From: CADEED01 sp035995425
GTDB lineage: Bacteria > Pseudomonadota > Gammaproteobacteria > Steroidobacterales > Steroidobacteraceae
NCBI GenBank assembly: GCA_035995425.1
Contig: DASYKM010000163.1
Span: 1-64,000, forward strand
DNA length: 64,000 bases
Direction of reading: 5' to 3'
Shown: positions 16,723-25,413 of the stretch, piece after piece
Layout: each line of letters starts with the position of its first letter
How positions within the stretch are numbered: position 1 is the stretch's first letter
Program-made: the position numbers and the translations under genes
The notes under the pieces: generated by a model
The model's database searches: none
What the model was told of the DNA's origin: nothing
The model's input: the letters and a program-made list of their open reading frames with translations, nothing else

Positions 16723-17432
16723 CGCGCGTCGAGAAAATCGATGGCCTTGCCGAATTGTTCGGCGTCCGGATATTCGTGGCCGAAGCCAGGCAGATCCATG
16801 AGCATCGCCTGGGTCATGCCCGCTGCTTGATATTTCGCGAACAAGCGCTTCATCTCGCCCTGATTGAAATCGCGGGACCCGGTGACGAACACGTAACGAT
16901 TCCTGGCGATGCGCGGAATCAGGGGTTGTTCGGCTTCGGTCCACGGATCCGCCCCGACGATGTACAGCGCACCGGCAAAGCGCTGCGGAAAGCGCGTCAT
17001 GATGGTGCTCGCGATGCGGCCGCCACCCGACATGCCGCCGACATAAACCCGCTTCGCGTCGAACGCCTGTGTGTTCTGCACGAGTTTCAGCGCCATGAGC
17101 GCCACCAGCACACGTTGCGCGCTCGGGCGCCGGTTGCCGAAATCGTCGGCGGCTATCCAGATGAGATTCTTGCGATCGAGGATTGTCGCCCAGTCTTTCG
17201 GCAAGTCGCCTGAATCCACGGGCTTGACGAACACCAGGATGCCGCCCGGTGGATCGGCCTTCGGTACGCGGATTCGAAACCGGACCACGGTATCGGGATC
17301 GAGCGTGACGGCGAGCTGATTGGCGGTTTGCTCTGGAAACATCGACTTGAGCGTCGCGCTTCGCTCGACGGTTGCCGCGTCCTGTGCATGCACTGCGCCA
17401 CACGACGCCAACGCCGCTGCCAGCAGCAGCAT
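16707..17432 (-). CDS. Secreted alpha/beta-hydrolase-like esterase (PHB-depolymerase type)
   Basis: The 241-residue protein has a signal peptide (MLLLAAALASCGAVHAQ), a nucleophile elbow GGMSGGGRIAS, and a C-terminal LPGFGHEYP histidine motif, with an aspartate candidate in VTGSRDFNQGEM. The style is that of secreted polyhydroxybutyrate-depolymerase-like esterases. It starts two bases after the HD gene stop and is third in a lipase-HD-esterase operon. Confidence 0.82.
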   Translation of the reverse strand: MLLLAAALASCGAVHAQDAATVERSATLKSMFPEQTANQLAVTLDPDTVVRFRIRVPKADPPGGILVFVKPVDSGDLPKDWATILDRKNLIWIAADDFGNRRPSAQRVLVALMALKLVQNTQAFDAKRVYVGGMSGGGRIASTIMTRFPQRFAGALYIVGADPWTEAEQPLIPRIARNRYVFVTGSRDFNQGEMKRLFAKYQAAGMTQAMLMDLPGFGHEYPDAEQFGKAIDFLDARQAAR

Positions 17433-17434
17433 CT

Positions 17435-17968
17435 TCACCACTTGAGCACCGGGATCGGACTCAGCGGATGCGTTCGCCAGCGCTGGAATGTGAGCTGCGC
17501 GAGCCGCCGGTGAAATCCCGCGTTCGGCCATTTCGCGCGGATCTCGCCAATGTGTGCACGCGGCAAACCGAAAGACAGTGCGCCGAGCGACACGTCTATC
17601 CAGTCGGCGCGGCGAAACGGCTCTATCAGCGTGGGCCCGCCGCGAAAACGCCTGATCTTGTGATGCTCACGGATCATTCCGGCCACAGTGTCGCGCCAAT
17701 CGCCGTGTCCCGCACACGTCAGATGCTCGCAGGCAAGCTCGATCGACGGTGCGAGATAGTCAAAGGTATGCGCGGTCCAAATTCCGAGGTCGTGAAACGC
17801 AGCCGCGAGCGCCACCTTCTCGAGGGTGACGTCGGCGCAAGGCTCGAGCGCCACGCAGAAATTCACCAGCCGATAGGTGTGATTGCGATACGCCTCGAAG
17901 TCGCCACCCAACTCGACCGCGTGCTTTTCGAGCACGCGATCGAGCGGGTCGATGCGCTCGAGCAGCAC
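17435..17968 (-). CDS. HD-domain phosphohydrolase-like protein
   Basis: The 177-residue cytosolic protein has the HD-superfamily metal residues: His in YRNHTYRLVNF, the HD pair in AAFHDLGIW, and histidines in ACEHLTCAGHGDW and IREHHKIRRF. It probably hydrolyses a nucleotide or other phosphoester; the substrate is unknown. It starts four bases after the lipase stop and is followed after two bases by the esterase. Confidence 0.85.
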   Translation of the reverse strand: MLLERIDPLDRVLEKHAVELGGDFEAYRNHTYRLVNFCVALEPCADVTLEKVALAAAFHDLGIWTAHTFDYLAPSIELACEHLTCAGHGDWRDTVAGMIREHHKIRRFRGGPTLIEPFRRADWIDVSLGALSFGLPRAHIGEIRAKWPNAGFHRRLAQLTFQRWRTHPLSPIPVLKW

Positions 17969-17972
17969 TTTC

Positions 17973-18806
17973 TTACAAGTGCGCGGCGATCCAGCCGCGG
18001 ATGTCGTCCATCACCGCTTCCTTGCCGATGTCATTGAGCGGATCGTGGAAATAGCCGTCGTAGAGTTTCAGCGTCTTGTCCTTCGAGCTGGCATTCGCGA
18101 AGAACTCCTTGCTGCCCTCGGGACGCGTCACGGTGTCCTTGGTGCCATGGATGATGAGCAACGGCAGCGTGAACTGCTTGAAGTCGCGCTTCAGGCGTTC
18201 GTCGGCGCGCACCATCTCGGCGACGGTCTTGGTGGGCTGCACTTCGTCGGCGAGCAGCGGGTCGTCGAGGAGCGCCTTGACCACCTTCGGATCGCGCGAG
18301 AAATCTTCCTTCTTGAGCTTGAGCACGTGCGCGTGCGGCGCCAGGTGCGAGAGCCCTTTGAGCACCGACAAGGCGAAGTCCGGCGCGGGCACCTGGTAGG
18401 CAAAGCTCTCGCAGATGAGACCGGCGATGTCCGCCTGGTTGTCGAGCACGTAGTTGCAGGCGATCACGCCGCCGGCGCTGTGCCCGAGGATGAAAATCGG
18501 CAGCCCGGGTTCGCGTGAACGCGCGAGTTTCACCGTCATGTCGAGGTCGCCCTGGTACTCGGAAAACTTGTCGACGTAGTAGCGTTCGCCGTCGGACTTG
18601 CCGCGGCCGCGATAGTCGAGCGCGTACACCGCGAGCCCGCTGGCTAACAACTGTTCCGCGGCCCACAGGTAATAGCCACCGTGCGAGTTGAAGCCGTGCG
18701 ACAGCACCATGACGCCGCGCGCCTTGCCTTCGGGGCGCCACGAGCGCGTGAAGATCTTGAGGCCGCCCGCACCGTCGAGCGACTCTTCTTTATATGAGAT
18801 AGGCAT
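17973..18806 (-). CDS. Alpha/beta hydrolase, monoacylglycerol lipase-like
   Basis: The 277-residue protein has the serine aminopeptidase S33 / MGL layout: VMVLSHGFNSHGGYY, ALDYRGRGKSDGERYYV, nucleophile elbow GHSAGGVI, acid in IIHGTKDTVTRP and a late histidine in YDGYFHDPLNDIGKE. It is cytosolic, without a signal peptide. Likely substrates are monoglycerides or short esters. First gene of the three-gene operon; the start is ATG 18806. Confidence 0.93.
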   Translation of the reverse strand: MPISYKEESLDGAGGLKIFTRSWRPEGKARGVMVLSHGFNSHGGYYLWAAEQLLASGLAVYALDYRGRGKSDGERYYVDKFSEYQGDLDMTVKLARSREPGLPIFILGHSAGGVIACNYVLDNQADIAGLICESFAYQVPAPDFALSVLKGLSHLAPHAHVLKLKKEDFSRDPKVVKALLDDPLLADEVQPTKTVAEMVRADERLKRDFKQFTLPLLIIHGTKDTVTRPEGSKEFFANASSKDKTLKLYDGYFHDPLNDIGKEAVMDDIRGWIAAHL

Positions 18807-18894
18807 TGCCAGGTCCCCGATTCGTTGTTGTTTGGAGGGCAACGTTATAGCCCGCCGAAATGGCAATATCCATGCGTCGAATGCGCACGGATAT

Positions 18895-20472
18895 TTAGAA
18901 CCTGTAGCTGAGCTCGGCGAACACCGAAGTCTTGCGCGTGCCTTCGATGTCGGGACCGGTGAGCGGCGACGCCACCTCGAGGTAACCGGTGAGCGCGCCA
19001 CCTTGAATCGCAATGCCGGTCCCGGCGGTGGCCGCCGATTCGCTGCCCGGCCGGTCCTGCTTCCATGCGGCACCGAAGTCATAGAACCCATAGGCCGAAA
19101 GCCGGCCGATGAATGTCTCGGTATTCAGCAGGTCGCGGCGCAACTCGAGTTTGCCGCCGAGTCCACGGTCGCCCGCGATCTCGGCGACCTCGAAGCCGCG
19201 CCCAAGGCGATCGCCGCCGATCTTGAAGCGCTCGCTGTCGGGCAGGACGTGACCGGAGTACTGCGCAAATGCGTCGAACCGCAGCGACCAGCGATCGGCG
19301 AAGCGTCGGTACGCGCTGCCCTGCATCTGGGTCACGAAGAAATCCACGCGGCGCACGTCATCGACGAGATCCGGGGCCTGCAGTCCGCTGCCGAGACCAT
19401 TGAGGCCATGCCGCAGTTGCAGGTTGGCGCTCAACTGCGTCGCGCCCGCGAGCCAGCCGGCGCGCAGCGCTGCCTCGATGATACGCAGGCGGTCTTCGCG
19501 AATGGACGTGCCCTCGCGGTCGATCGAGAGATCGTCGGCTTCGAGCGAGCCGCTGGCCGTCAGTGAGAGCTTCGAATCCTGGCGCAACGGGCGCGAGACG
19601 CGGAAGGTAACGCGTTCGCGCGTGTATTCATCGGCAAGATTTACCGGCGCTTCATTGGGTGCCGAGTGCGAGCGGAACAGCAGCGCGTTGCCGCGCGTGC
19701 CGCTGTCGCCAAGCGCGGTGTCGACGTACAGACCGCCGCCCAGGTATTCATCGTGGTCGGTCGCGGCCGCGAAGATCAGTCCGATCTTCTCCTGGCCGCC
19801 GAGCAGGCCGTTGGCGAACACCTGGCCTAACACGAAGACCGGCCCGACCTGGTCGGTGCCACGATTGTTCATGCGCACCACGCCATCGACCGGGGAGAAT
19901 TCGGACTTCACCACGAGCTCGAAGGCATTGCGAACCCTGCTATCGCGACGCGTGGTGGCGGTGACCGCGAGGCCGGCGATCTGTCGCATGGCGCGCAGCG
20001 CCTGCGGCACGTCGTCCTTGCGCAGCGGCCGGGTGTTTTCCAGGCGCGTGCCGATTTCGTCCAGCGCGTCGCGGAACTTGCCGCCGTCGCCTTCGTAAAC
20101 CACGTTCGTGACCTGCGCTTCGTGCACCTGCACGCGCAGCACGCCACGCCCGGTGAGCGCGTCATCGAGCGTGAATTCGGGGCGTATGAAACCGTCGTGC
20201 ACGTAGAGCTCGGTCAGCGCGGCGAGGATGGCGCGCGCGCCGTCGCGCGACACCGGCTGTCCGAGCTGGTCGCGATACGCGGCGAACAGCTGCGGCGCGG
20301 AGTAGGCCGTCGAGCCGTTGACGACCACGGTCGTGAGCGTGGGAATGGCCGCGGCCGCGAGCGGTGCCGGCTTCGGTGCGGTAGTTAGAGAGCGGGACTC
20401 GGCGGCGAATGCGCCGCGGCCGAACAGGCTGAATATGCCCGTGGCAATTATGACAAGCATGCCGCGCGGCAT
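18895..20472 (-). CDS. TpsB / ShlB-FhaC family two-partner secretion transporter
   Basis: The 525-residue protein has a signal peptide (MPRGMLVIIATGIFSLF), a POTRA domain (about 35-115, VVVNGSTAYSAPQLF to FTLDDALTGRGVLRVQVHE) and a C-terminal barrel with the ShlB signature ERFKIGGDRLGRGFEVAEIAGDRGLGG, ending in the aromatic ELSYRF. Such outer-membrane pores secrete partner TpsA proteins. No TpsA with a TPS domain is in the window; the divergent neighbour is a repeat-rich FecR-domain protein. The start at 20472 is preferred for its GAGG and signal peptide; the frame is open to 20559. Confidence 0.9.
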   Translation of the reverse strand: MPRGMLVIIATGIFSLFGRGAFAAESRSLTTAPKPAPLAAAAIPTLTTVVVNGSTAYSAPQLFAAYRDQLGQPVSRDGARAILAALTELYVHDGFIRPEFTLDDALTGRGVLRVQVHEAQVTNVVYEGDGGKFRDALDEIGTRLENTRPLRKDDVPQALRAMRQIAGLAVTATTRRDSRVRNAFELVVKSEFSPVDGVVRMNNRGTDQVGPVFVLGQVFANGLLGGQEKIGLIFAAATDHDEYLGGGLYVDTALGDSGTRGNALLFRSHSAPNEAPVNLADEYTRERVTFRVSRPLRQDSKLSLTASGSLEADDLSIDREGTSIREDRLRIIEAALRAGWLAGATQLSANLQLRHGLNGLGSGLQAPDLVDDVRRVDFFVTQMQGSAYRRFADRWSLRFDAFAQYSGHVLPDSERFKIGGDRLGRGFEVAEIAGDRGLGGKLELRRDLLNTETFIGRLSAYGFYDFGAAWKQDRPGSESAATAGTGIAIQGGALTGYLEVASPLTGPDIEGTRKTSVFAELSYRF

Positions 20473-20657
20473 GCCACGCCTCGGTGTGAAGTCGGCTGCG
20501 TCGCCAGTTATTGTTATTTGCACGCGCATTTCCCCGGCCTGCGAATTGACGGCGCGCATTTTCTCCGATGAGCGCGCGCGATGATGAGAAGCGACTCACA
20601 TTGTGACGGGAGTTCTCTTAGTACGATTCCGCGAAATCGATGAAGGGGTTTTGGGTT

Positions 20658-22499
20658 ATGTCGTACAACAAGAAAAACGCCGCCGGCGCGAAGCCGGTAG
20701 TTAGCTTTATGGCCGCGCTCTGGCTCGCGTTGGCGGCATTGCTGGCCGCGCCCGCGGCGCTGGCCATCGATTCGGGTGACATCATCGTGGTGAGCCTGAA
20801 GGGCGAAGTCCACGTCACCATGAACGGCGCCGAGCGCAACCTGCGTGCCGGCGGCGTGCTCGAATTGCCTGCCAGCATCCGCACCGGCCGCGACGGCAAC
20901 ATCGAGCTCAAGCAGGGCGCGACCAGCGTGAGCGTCGGCCCGGAAACCTTGCTCGAATTCCCGGCGCTCGAGAGGCGCGGCGGTCCCATCGATCGCATCG
21001 TGCAGCCGCGCGGCAACGCGTTCTACAGCATCGGCAAACGCGAAGGCCGCAAGCTGCGCGTCGAGACGCCGTACCTGGTCGGGGTCATCAAGGGCACCCA
21101 GTTCAATGTGGCGGCGCTCGACGAGGCGACGACGATATCCCTGTTCGAAGGATTGCTCGAAGTGCGCGCCACCGACGACAGTGACGTCGTCGACCTCAAG
21201 GCGGGCGAGATTGCGTCGCGCAAGCGCGGCGACAAGTCGATCAGCGTCATCAAGATGGACGGCGCCAAGGCGCCACCCACGGGTCCGCGCCAGCAGGGCA
21301 GCGGTAGCAATGCAACACCGAGCCCGGCCGGGCCGCGTGTGCCACCGCCCAACGAAGGCGGTGCAACGCTGCTGGTCGATCGCGGTGCCGGCCTTGGTGC
21401 CGCGGTCCCGGGAGTCGTGGATACCGTCAATAACACCGGCGCCGCGGTGGGCGCGAGCGCTTCTGTCGGCACCGGCGCCGCGGACGTGGGAGTGAACGCC
21501 GTTGCGAGTGTTGCCAGCGCCATCGATGTCAACGCGAATGCCGCGGTCAATGCCGGCACCAATGGCGTCGATGTCGCCGCAGGCGCGCGCGTGGACGGCG
21601 GTAGCATTGCTGTCGACGCGGGCGCCGCCGCAAATGTAGGCGGTGGTTCGGTCGATGTGTCGACCGGCGCGAATGTGAGCGCGGGTCCGATTGCAGTCGA
21701 CGCGGGCGCCGCCGTGAACGTCGGTGGCGGGGCGGTTGACCTGTCCACCAGCGCGAACGTAAGCGCGGGGCCAATTTCTGTTGACGCTGGCGCTGCCGTG
21801 AACGTCGGTGGTGGCTCGATCGACGTGTCCGCCGGCGCGAACGTGGGCGCAGGTCCGGTTTCCGTAGACACCGGAGCCACCGTCAATCTCGGTGGTGGAT
21901 CGCTCGACGTTTCCACGAGCACGAATGTGAGCGCGGGACCGATTTCCGTCGACACCGGCGCCGCGGTCAATCTTGGTGGCGGTTCGCTCGACGTTTCCAC
22001 GAGCACGAATGTGAGCGCGGGTCCGATCGCCGTCGACACCGGCGCGGCCGTGAATCTGGGTGGCGGCGCGCTTGACGTATCCACCAGCACTGCGGTCGAC
22101 GCCGGCCCGGTGGCCGTGGATGTGGGCGCCGGCGCCGGCGTGGATGTCGGCGCGGGTACCGTCGATACGGTCGCTGCCACCAGCGTCGACGCCGGGCCAC
22201 TAACTACCGACGTCGGTGCGACTGCTGCCGTTGACGTGGGCGCGGGAACTGTGGCCGCGGGAGTCGATCTCGGAGCGAGCGCGCCGGTCGCCGTGGTGGA
22301 CGTTGGTGCTACCGCCGCGGTCGACGTGTCCGCCGGCACCGTCGACCTCGGTCTGAACGTGGCGGGCACGGATCTCGGGCTCAGCGTCGATCTTGGTCTC
22401 AAAGACACGGACTCAAAGCCTTCCGATACAGCGACCCCGCCGCCGGTGGTCGATGTCGGCGGATTACTCGACGGCCTGCTGCGTCGACGTAAGAAATGA
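20658..22499 (+). CDS. FecR-domain secreted protein with beta-type tandem repeats
   Basis: The 613-residue protein has a signal peptide (MAALWLALAALLAAPAALA) and a FecR domain (about residues 40-195, including RTGRDGNIELKQGATSVSVGP and TPYLVGVIKGTQFNV). A Gly/Val/Asp/Ala repeat region follows, about 240-590. Units of 28 residues (NVGGGSVDVSTGANVSAGPI...) repeat every 84 bp from about 21636 to 22110. The C terminus is short and basic (GLLRRRKK). AAGGGG precedes ATG 20658; an upstream in-frame ATG is at 20640. It overlaps the CHASE2 gene by ATGA. FecR-CHASE2 pairs are recurrent; ligand and function are unknown. Confidence 0.82.
   Translation: MSYNKKNAAGAKPVVSFMAALWLALAALLAAPAALAIDSGDIIVVSLKGEVHVTMNGAERNLRAGGVLELPASIRTGRDGNIELKQGATSVSVGPETLLEFPALERRGGPIDRIVQPRGNAFYSIGKREGRKLRVETPYLVGVIKGTQFNVAALDEATTISLFEGLLEVRATDDSDVVDLKAGEIASRKRGDKSISVIKMDGAKAPPTGPRQQGSGSNATPSPAGPRVPPPNEGGATLLVDRGAGLGAAVPGVVDTVNNTGAAVGASASVGTGAADVGVNAVASVASAIDVNANAAVNAGTNGVDVAAGARVDGGSIAVDAGAAANVGGGSVDVSTGANVSAGPIAVDAGAAVNVGGGAVDLSTSANVSAGPISVDAGAAVNVGGGSIDVSAGANVGAGPVSVDTGATVNLGGGSLDVSTSTNVSAGPISVDTGAAVNLGGGSLDVSTSTNVSAGPIAVDTGAAVNLGGGALDVSTSTAVDAGPVAVDVGAGAGVDVGAGTVDTVAATSVDAGPLTTDVGATAAVDVGAGTVAAGVDLGASAPVAVVDVGATAAVDVSAGTVDLGLNVAGTDLGLSVDLGLKDTDSKPSDTATPPPVVDVGGLLDGLLRRRKK
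21636..22110 (+). repeat. 84-bp tandem repeats within the FecR-domain gene
   Basis: Starts of the GG(T/C)GGnGG unit are seen at about 21636, 21720, 21804, 21888, 21972 and 22056, exactly 84 bp apart, so each unit encodes 28 residues. Codon differences between units show they are not freshly duplicated, but the copies at 21888 and 21972 are nearly identical. Confidence 0.9.
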
Positions 22500-25324
22500 T
22501 CCGCTTCGGCCGTCGTCACGGCTGGTGGTTGATCGCACTGGCCGCTTTCGCGCTGGTGTGGGGCCTGCATGCCACGCACCAGTTGCGGCCTTTGGAGAAT
22601 GCGGCCTCCGACCTGCGCGCCAGCTTGTTGACGCGTGAAGTTCATTCGGACGTGGTCATCGTCGGCATCGACGCCGCCAGTCTCGCGGCGCTCGATCAGT
22701 GGCCGTGGCCGCGCAGCCACCACGCCGACCTCATCGGCCAGCTCACGCGCGCCGCGCCGCGCAGCGTATTCCTCGACATCGATTTCAGCTCGCCGTCTAA
22801 GGGGCTCGAAGACGCGGTGCTCGAAGGCGCGCTGATCAAGCCGCGCGACTATCCGGTGATGCTGCCGGTGTTCTTTCAGAACGCCAGCGGTGCCGATCCG
22901 ACGCGCGTGATCAGCAGCCCGCTGCCGCGATTCGCGCTCCGCACCGAACGCGCCGTGGTCAACGCCGAACTTGGTCCGGATGGACTCGTCCGCAATTGGC
23001 GCAATTCCTGGCAGATCGATGGCGAATATCTGCCGAGCGTGATCGACCCGCGCCGCCAGTTGCCCGAAAGCCAGGACGTGCCCATCGACTTTTCGATTTC
23101 CCCCAGCTCTTTCTCCTATTTCTCGTACGTCGATTTGCTGGATGGCCGCGTGCCGCGTGAGGCGCTGGCCGGCAAGACGGTGTTCGTCGGCGGCACCGCG
23201 CTCGAGCTCGGCGACATGCTGGCGGTGCCCGTGTATCGCTCCTTGCCGGGCATCGTCGTGCAGGCGCTGGCGGCGGAGACCGTGAATCAAGGTGCGCCGC
23301 GTGCTCCCTCGGCCTGGGCATCGTTCGCGCTGTTGGGGTTATGGGCGGCGCTGGCGGCGCTCCTCTACGCTGGCAAGAGAGGGGCTCGCTGGCTGCGCAA
23401 CATGGCGGCGCTCGTGCTCTCGGTCGCGGGAATCGCCACTCTCTCGGTGCTCGCCTTCGTTTACGACCGACTGCTGCTGGACACGGCCGCGCCCATTCTC
23501 CTGGTGAGCATCCTGTTCGTGGCGGCCACGGTGCGCTCGCTCGAGACGCAGACCTGGCGCGCTCTTTCCTACGCTCTCGGCATGCGCCGCCGCGACGCGC
23601 TCCTCAAGAGCGTGGTGCAGTCGTCCACGGATTGCATCGTGTGTATCGACGAAGCCGGCATCATCAAGACCGCCAATCCCGCCGCGTCGCGGTTGTTCGG
23701 TTGTGCCACTTACGAGCTCGTCGATGAACCCATCGCCAAGTTCATCACGTTGCTGGCCGGCGACGGCGCTGGCGCGCGGCTCGGCGCGCTGCATGGCGTC
23801 ATCCGCGAGTGCGACGCGCGTACGCTCGAGGGTGACGTGTTTCCCGTGGAGATTTCCGTGAGCCGCGTGCGGCTCAACACCGAGCGGCTGTATACCGCCA
23901 TCGTGCGCGACATCCGCGAGCGGCGCGCTCAGCATCGCCGGCTGCAACATCAGGCCACGCACGATTCACTGACCGGTCTGCCGAACCGCGCGGCACTGCT
24001 CACGCACCTCGAATATTCGCTGTCCACCGGACCGGCGCCGTCGATCGCGCTCCTGATGCTGGACCTGTGCCGCTTCAAGGAGGTCAACGACACGCTCGGC
24101 CACAACATCGGTGACCGCGTGTTGTGCGACGTCGCGCAGCGTTTCCAGCAGGCGCTGGGCAATCGCGGCCTCATCGCGCGCATCGGCGGCGATGAGTTCA
24201 CCGTCGTGCTCGACCAGCCCGAAGACAACGAAGTGATAGCCAGCGCCTCGCAACTGCTCACGGACTGCCTGCGCAAGCCCATCGACGTCGCGGGGATATC
24301 CATCGAAATCGGCGTCAGCATCGGCATCGCACGCTTTCCACAGGACGCGAGCGATGCGCAGACGCTGCTGCGGCACGCGGACGTGGCCATGTACGTGGCG
24401 AAGCGCCGCGGCGCACCTTACGAGTACTACGACGCGGCGTACGACGAGAACACCGTGCGCAAGCTCGCGATCGGCGGTGAGCTGCGTTCGGCCATCGCCA
24501 ACAACGCGCTCGAGCTGCATTTCCAGCCGCAGGTGAATCTGCGCAGCGGCATGGTGGACAGCGCCGAAGCGCTGCTGCGCTGGTTCCATCCGACGCAGGG
24601 CGCGATTGGGCCCGACGAATTCATCGCCATTGCCGAGGCCACGGATCTGATCCGGCCGTTGACCGAGTACACGCTGCGCGGCGCGCTCAGGCAGATTCGC
24701 GCCTGGCGTGAGCGCGGCGTGCACGTGCGCATCGCGGTGAATCTCTCGGCACGCCTGCTGCAGGACACGGCCTTTCCGGCGCGGCTGCGCGAGTTGTTAG
24801 AGGAGTCCGGCGTGTCGGCCGCCTCGCTCGAGCTGGAGATCACCGAGAGCGCCATGATGCTCGACCCGGCGCGCGCGTTGCGCGTCGTGCAGGAGATCGA
24901 CAAGCTGGGCACGCTCATATCCATCGACGACTTCGGTACCGGCTATTCGTCGCTCGGCTACCTGCGCGATCTGCCGGTGCACTCGCTCAAGCTCGACAAG
25001 TCCTTCGTCATGGGCATGCGCAACAACACCGACGACCGCATCATCGTGGAGTCGACCGCGCAGATGGCGCACGCGCTGAAGCTCGAGCTGGTCGCCGAAG
25101 GTGTCGAGACCGAATGGGACGCGCAGTTCCTCGCGGCCGCGGGTTACGACTATGCGCAGGGCTACCGCTACAGCCGCGCGTTGCCGGCGGACAAGTGCCT
25201 GGCGTGGATCGTGGAATTCAACGCCACCGCGATGCTCACCGCGGGCGACACCACCATCACCACCGCGTTGCGCGCACGCGCCGAGTGCGAGGACGAAGAC
25301 TTCGAATCGCGCAGCGCTGGTTGA
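22496..25324 (+). CDS. CHASE2-PAS-GGDEF-EAL cyclic-di-GMP enzyme
   Basis: The 942-residue membrane protein has an N-terminal anchor, a periplasmic CHASE2 domain (about 40-255), three transmembrane helices (about 275-345), a PAS domain (about 365-475), GGDEF and EAL. The GGDEF motif is intact at residues 564-568. The EAL motif is at 691-693, with ITESAMM, DDFGTGYSS, LDKSFV and AEGVET retained. Both synthesis and hydrolysis of c-di-GMP are therefore possible. Coupling to the FecR protein by ATGA suggests that protein or its ligand is sensed by CHASE2 (inference). The stop lies just before palindrome copy D. Confidence 0.95.
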   Translation: MIRFGRRHGWWLIALAAFALVWGLHATHQLRPLENAASDLRASLLTREVHSDVVIVGIDAASLAALDQWPWPRSHHADLIGQLTRAAPRSVFLDIDFSSPSKGLEDAVLEGALIKPRDYPVMLPVFFQNASGADPTRVISSPLPRFALRTERAVVNAELGPDGLVRNWRNSWQIDGEYLPSVIDPRRQLPESQDVPIDFSISPSSFSYFSYVDLLDGRVPREALAGKTVFVGGTALELGDMLAVPVYRSLPGIVVQALAAETVNQGAPRAPSAWASFALLGLWAALAALLYAGKRGARWLRNMAALVLSVAGIATLSVLAFVYDRLLLDTAAPILLVSILFVAATVRSLETQTWRALSYALGMRRRDALLKSVVQSSTDCIVCIDEAGIIKTANPAASRLFGCATYELVDEPIAKFITLLAGDGAGARLGALHGVIRECDARTLEGDVFPVEISVSRVRLNTERLYTAIVRDIRERRAQHRRLQHQATHDSLTGLPNRAALLTHLEYSLSTGPAPSIALLMLDLCRFKEVNDTLGHNIGDRVLCDVAQRFQQALGNRGLIARIGGDEFTVVLDQPEDNEVIASASQLLTDCLRKPIDVAGISIEIGVSIGIARFPQDASDAQTLLRHADVAMYVAKRRGAPYEYYDAAYDENTVRKLAIGGELRSAIANNALELHFQPQVNLRSGMVDSAEALLRWFHPTQGAIGPDEFIAIAEATDLIRPLTEYTLRGALRQIRAWRERGVHVRIAVNLSARLLQDTAFPARLRELLEESGVSAASLELEITESAMMLDPARALRVVQEIDKLGTLISIDDFGTGYSSLGYLRDLPVHSLKLDKSFVMGMRNNTDDRIIVESTAQMAHALKLELVAEGVETEWDAQFLAAAGYDYAQGYRYSRALPADKCLAWIVEFNATAMLTAGDTTITTALRARAECEDEDFESRSAG

Positions 25325-25413
25325 GTGGTACCGGGAAGGGGTTCTCGGGGTTGAACCGGCATTCGTGCAAAGCGCGGCCTGTGTGTAACCCCGAGAACCC
25401 CTTCCCGGCACCG
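25325..25413. repeat. Long palindromic repeat, copy D
   Basis: Arms 25327-25352 and 25387-25412 pair over 26 bp with one mismatch (GGTACC against GGTGCC), around a 34-nt loop. The outer GTGGTACCGGG matches copies B and E; the inner arm differs (AAGGGGTTCTCGGGG). It fills the space between the convergent CHASE2 gene and the DUF3187 gene, starting directly after the TGA of the former. Confidence 0.92.

Noticed and set aside
21636..22110. CRISPR-like regular spacing
   Set aside because: The 84-bp periodicity is in-frame protein repeat without distinct spacers; no cas genes are present.
21023..23290. 755-residue open frame on the minus strand
   Set aside because: It is antisense to the FecR repeats and the CHASE2 region and consists of low-complexity Pro/Ala/Thr sequence produced by the repeats; the plus-strand frames carry recognisable domains.
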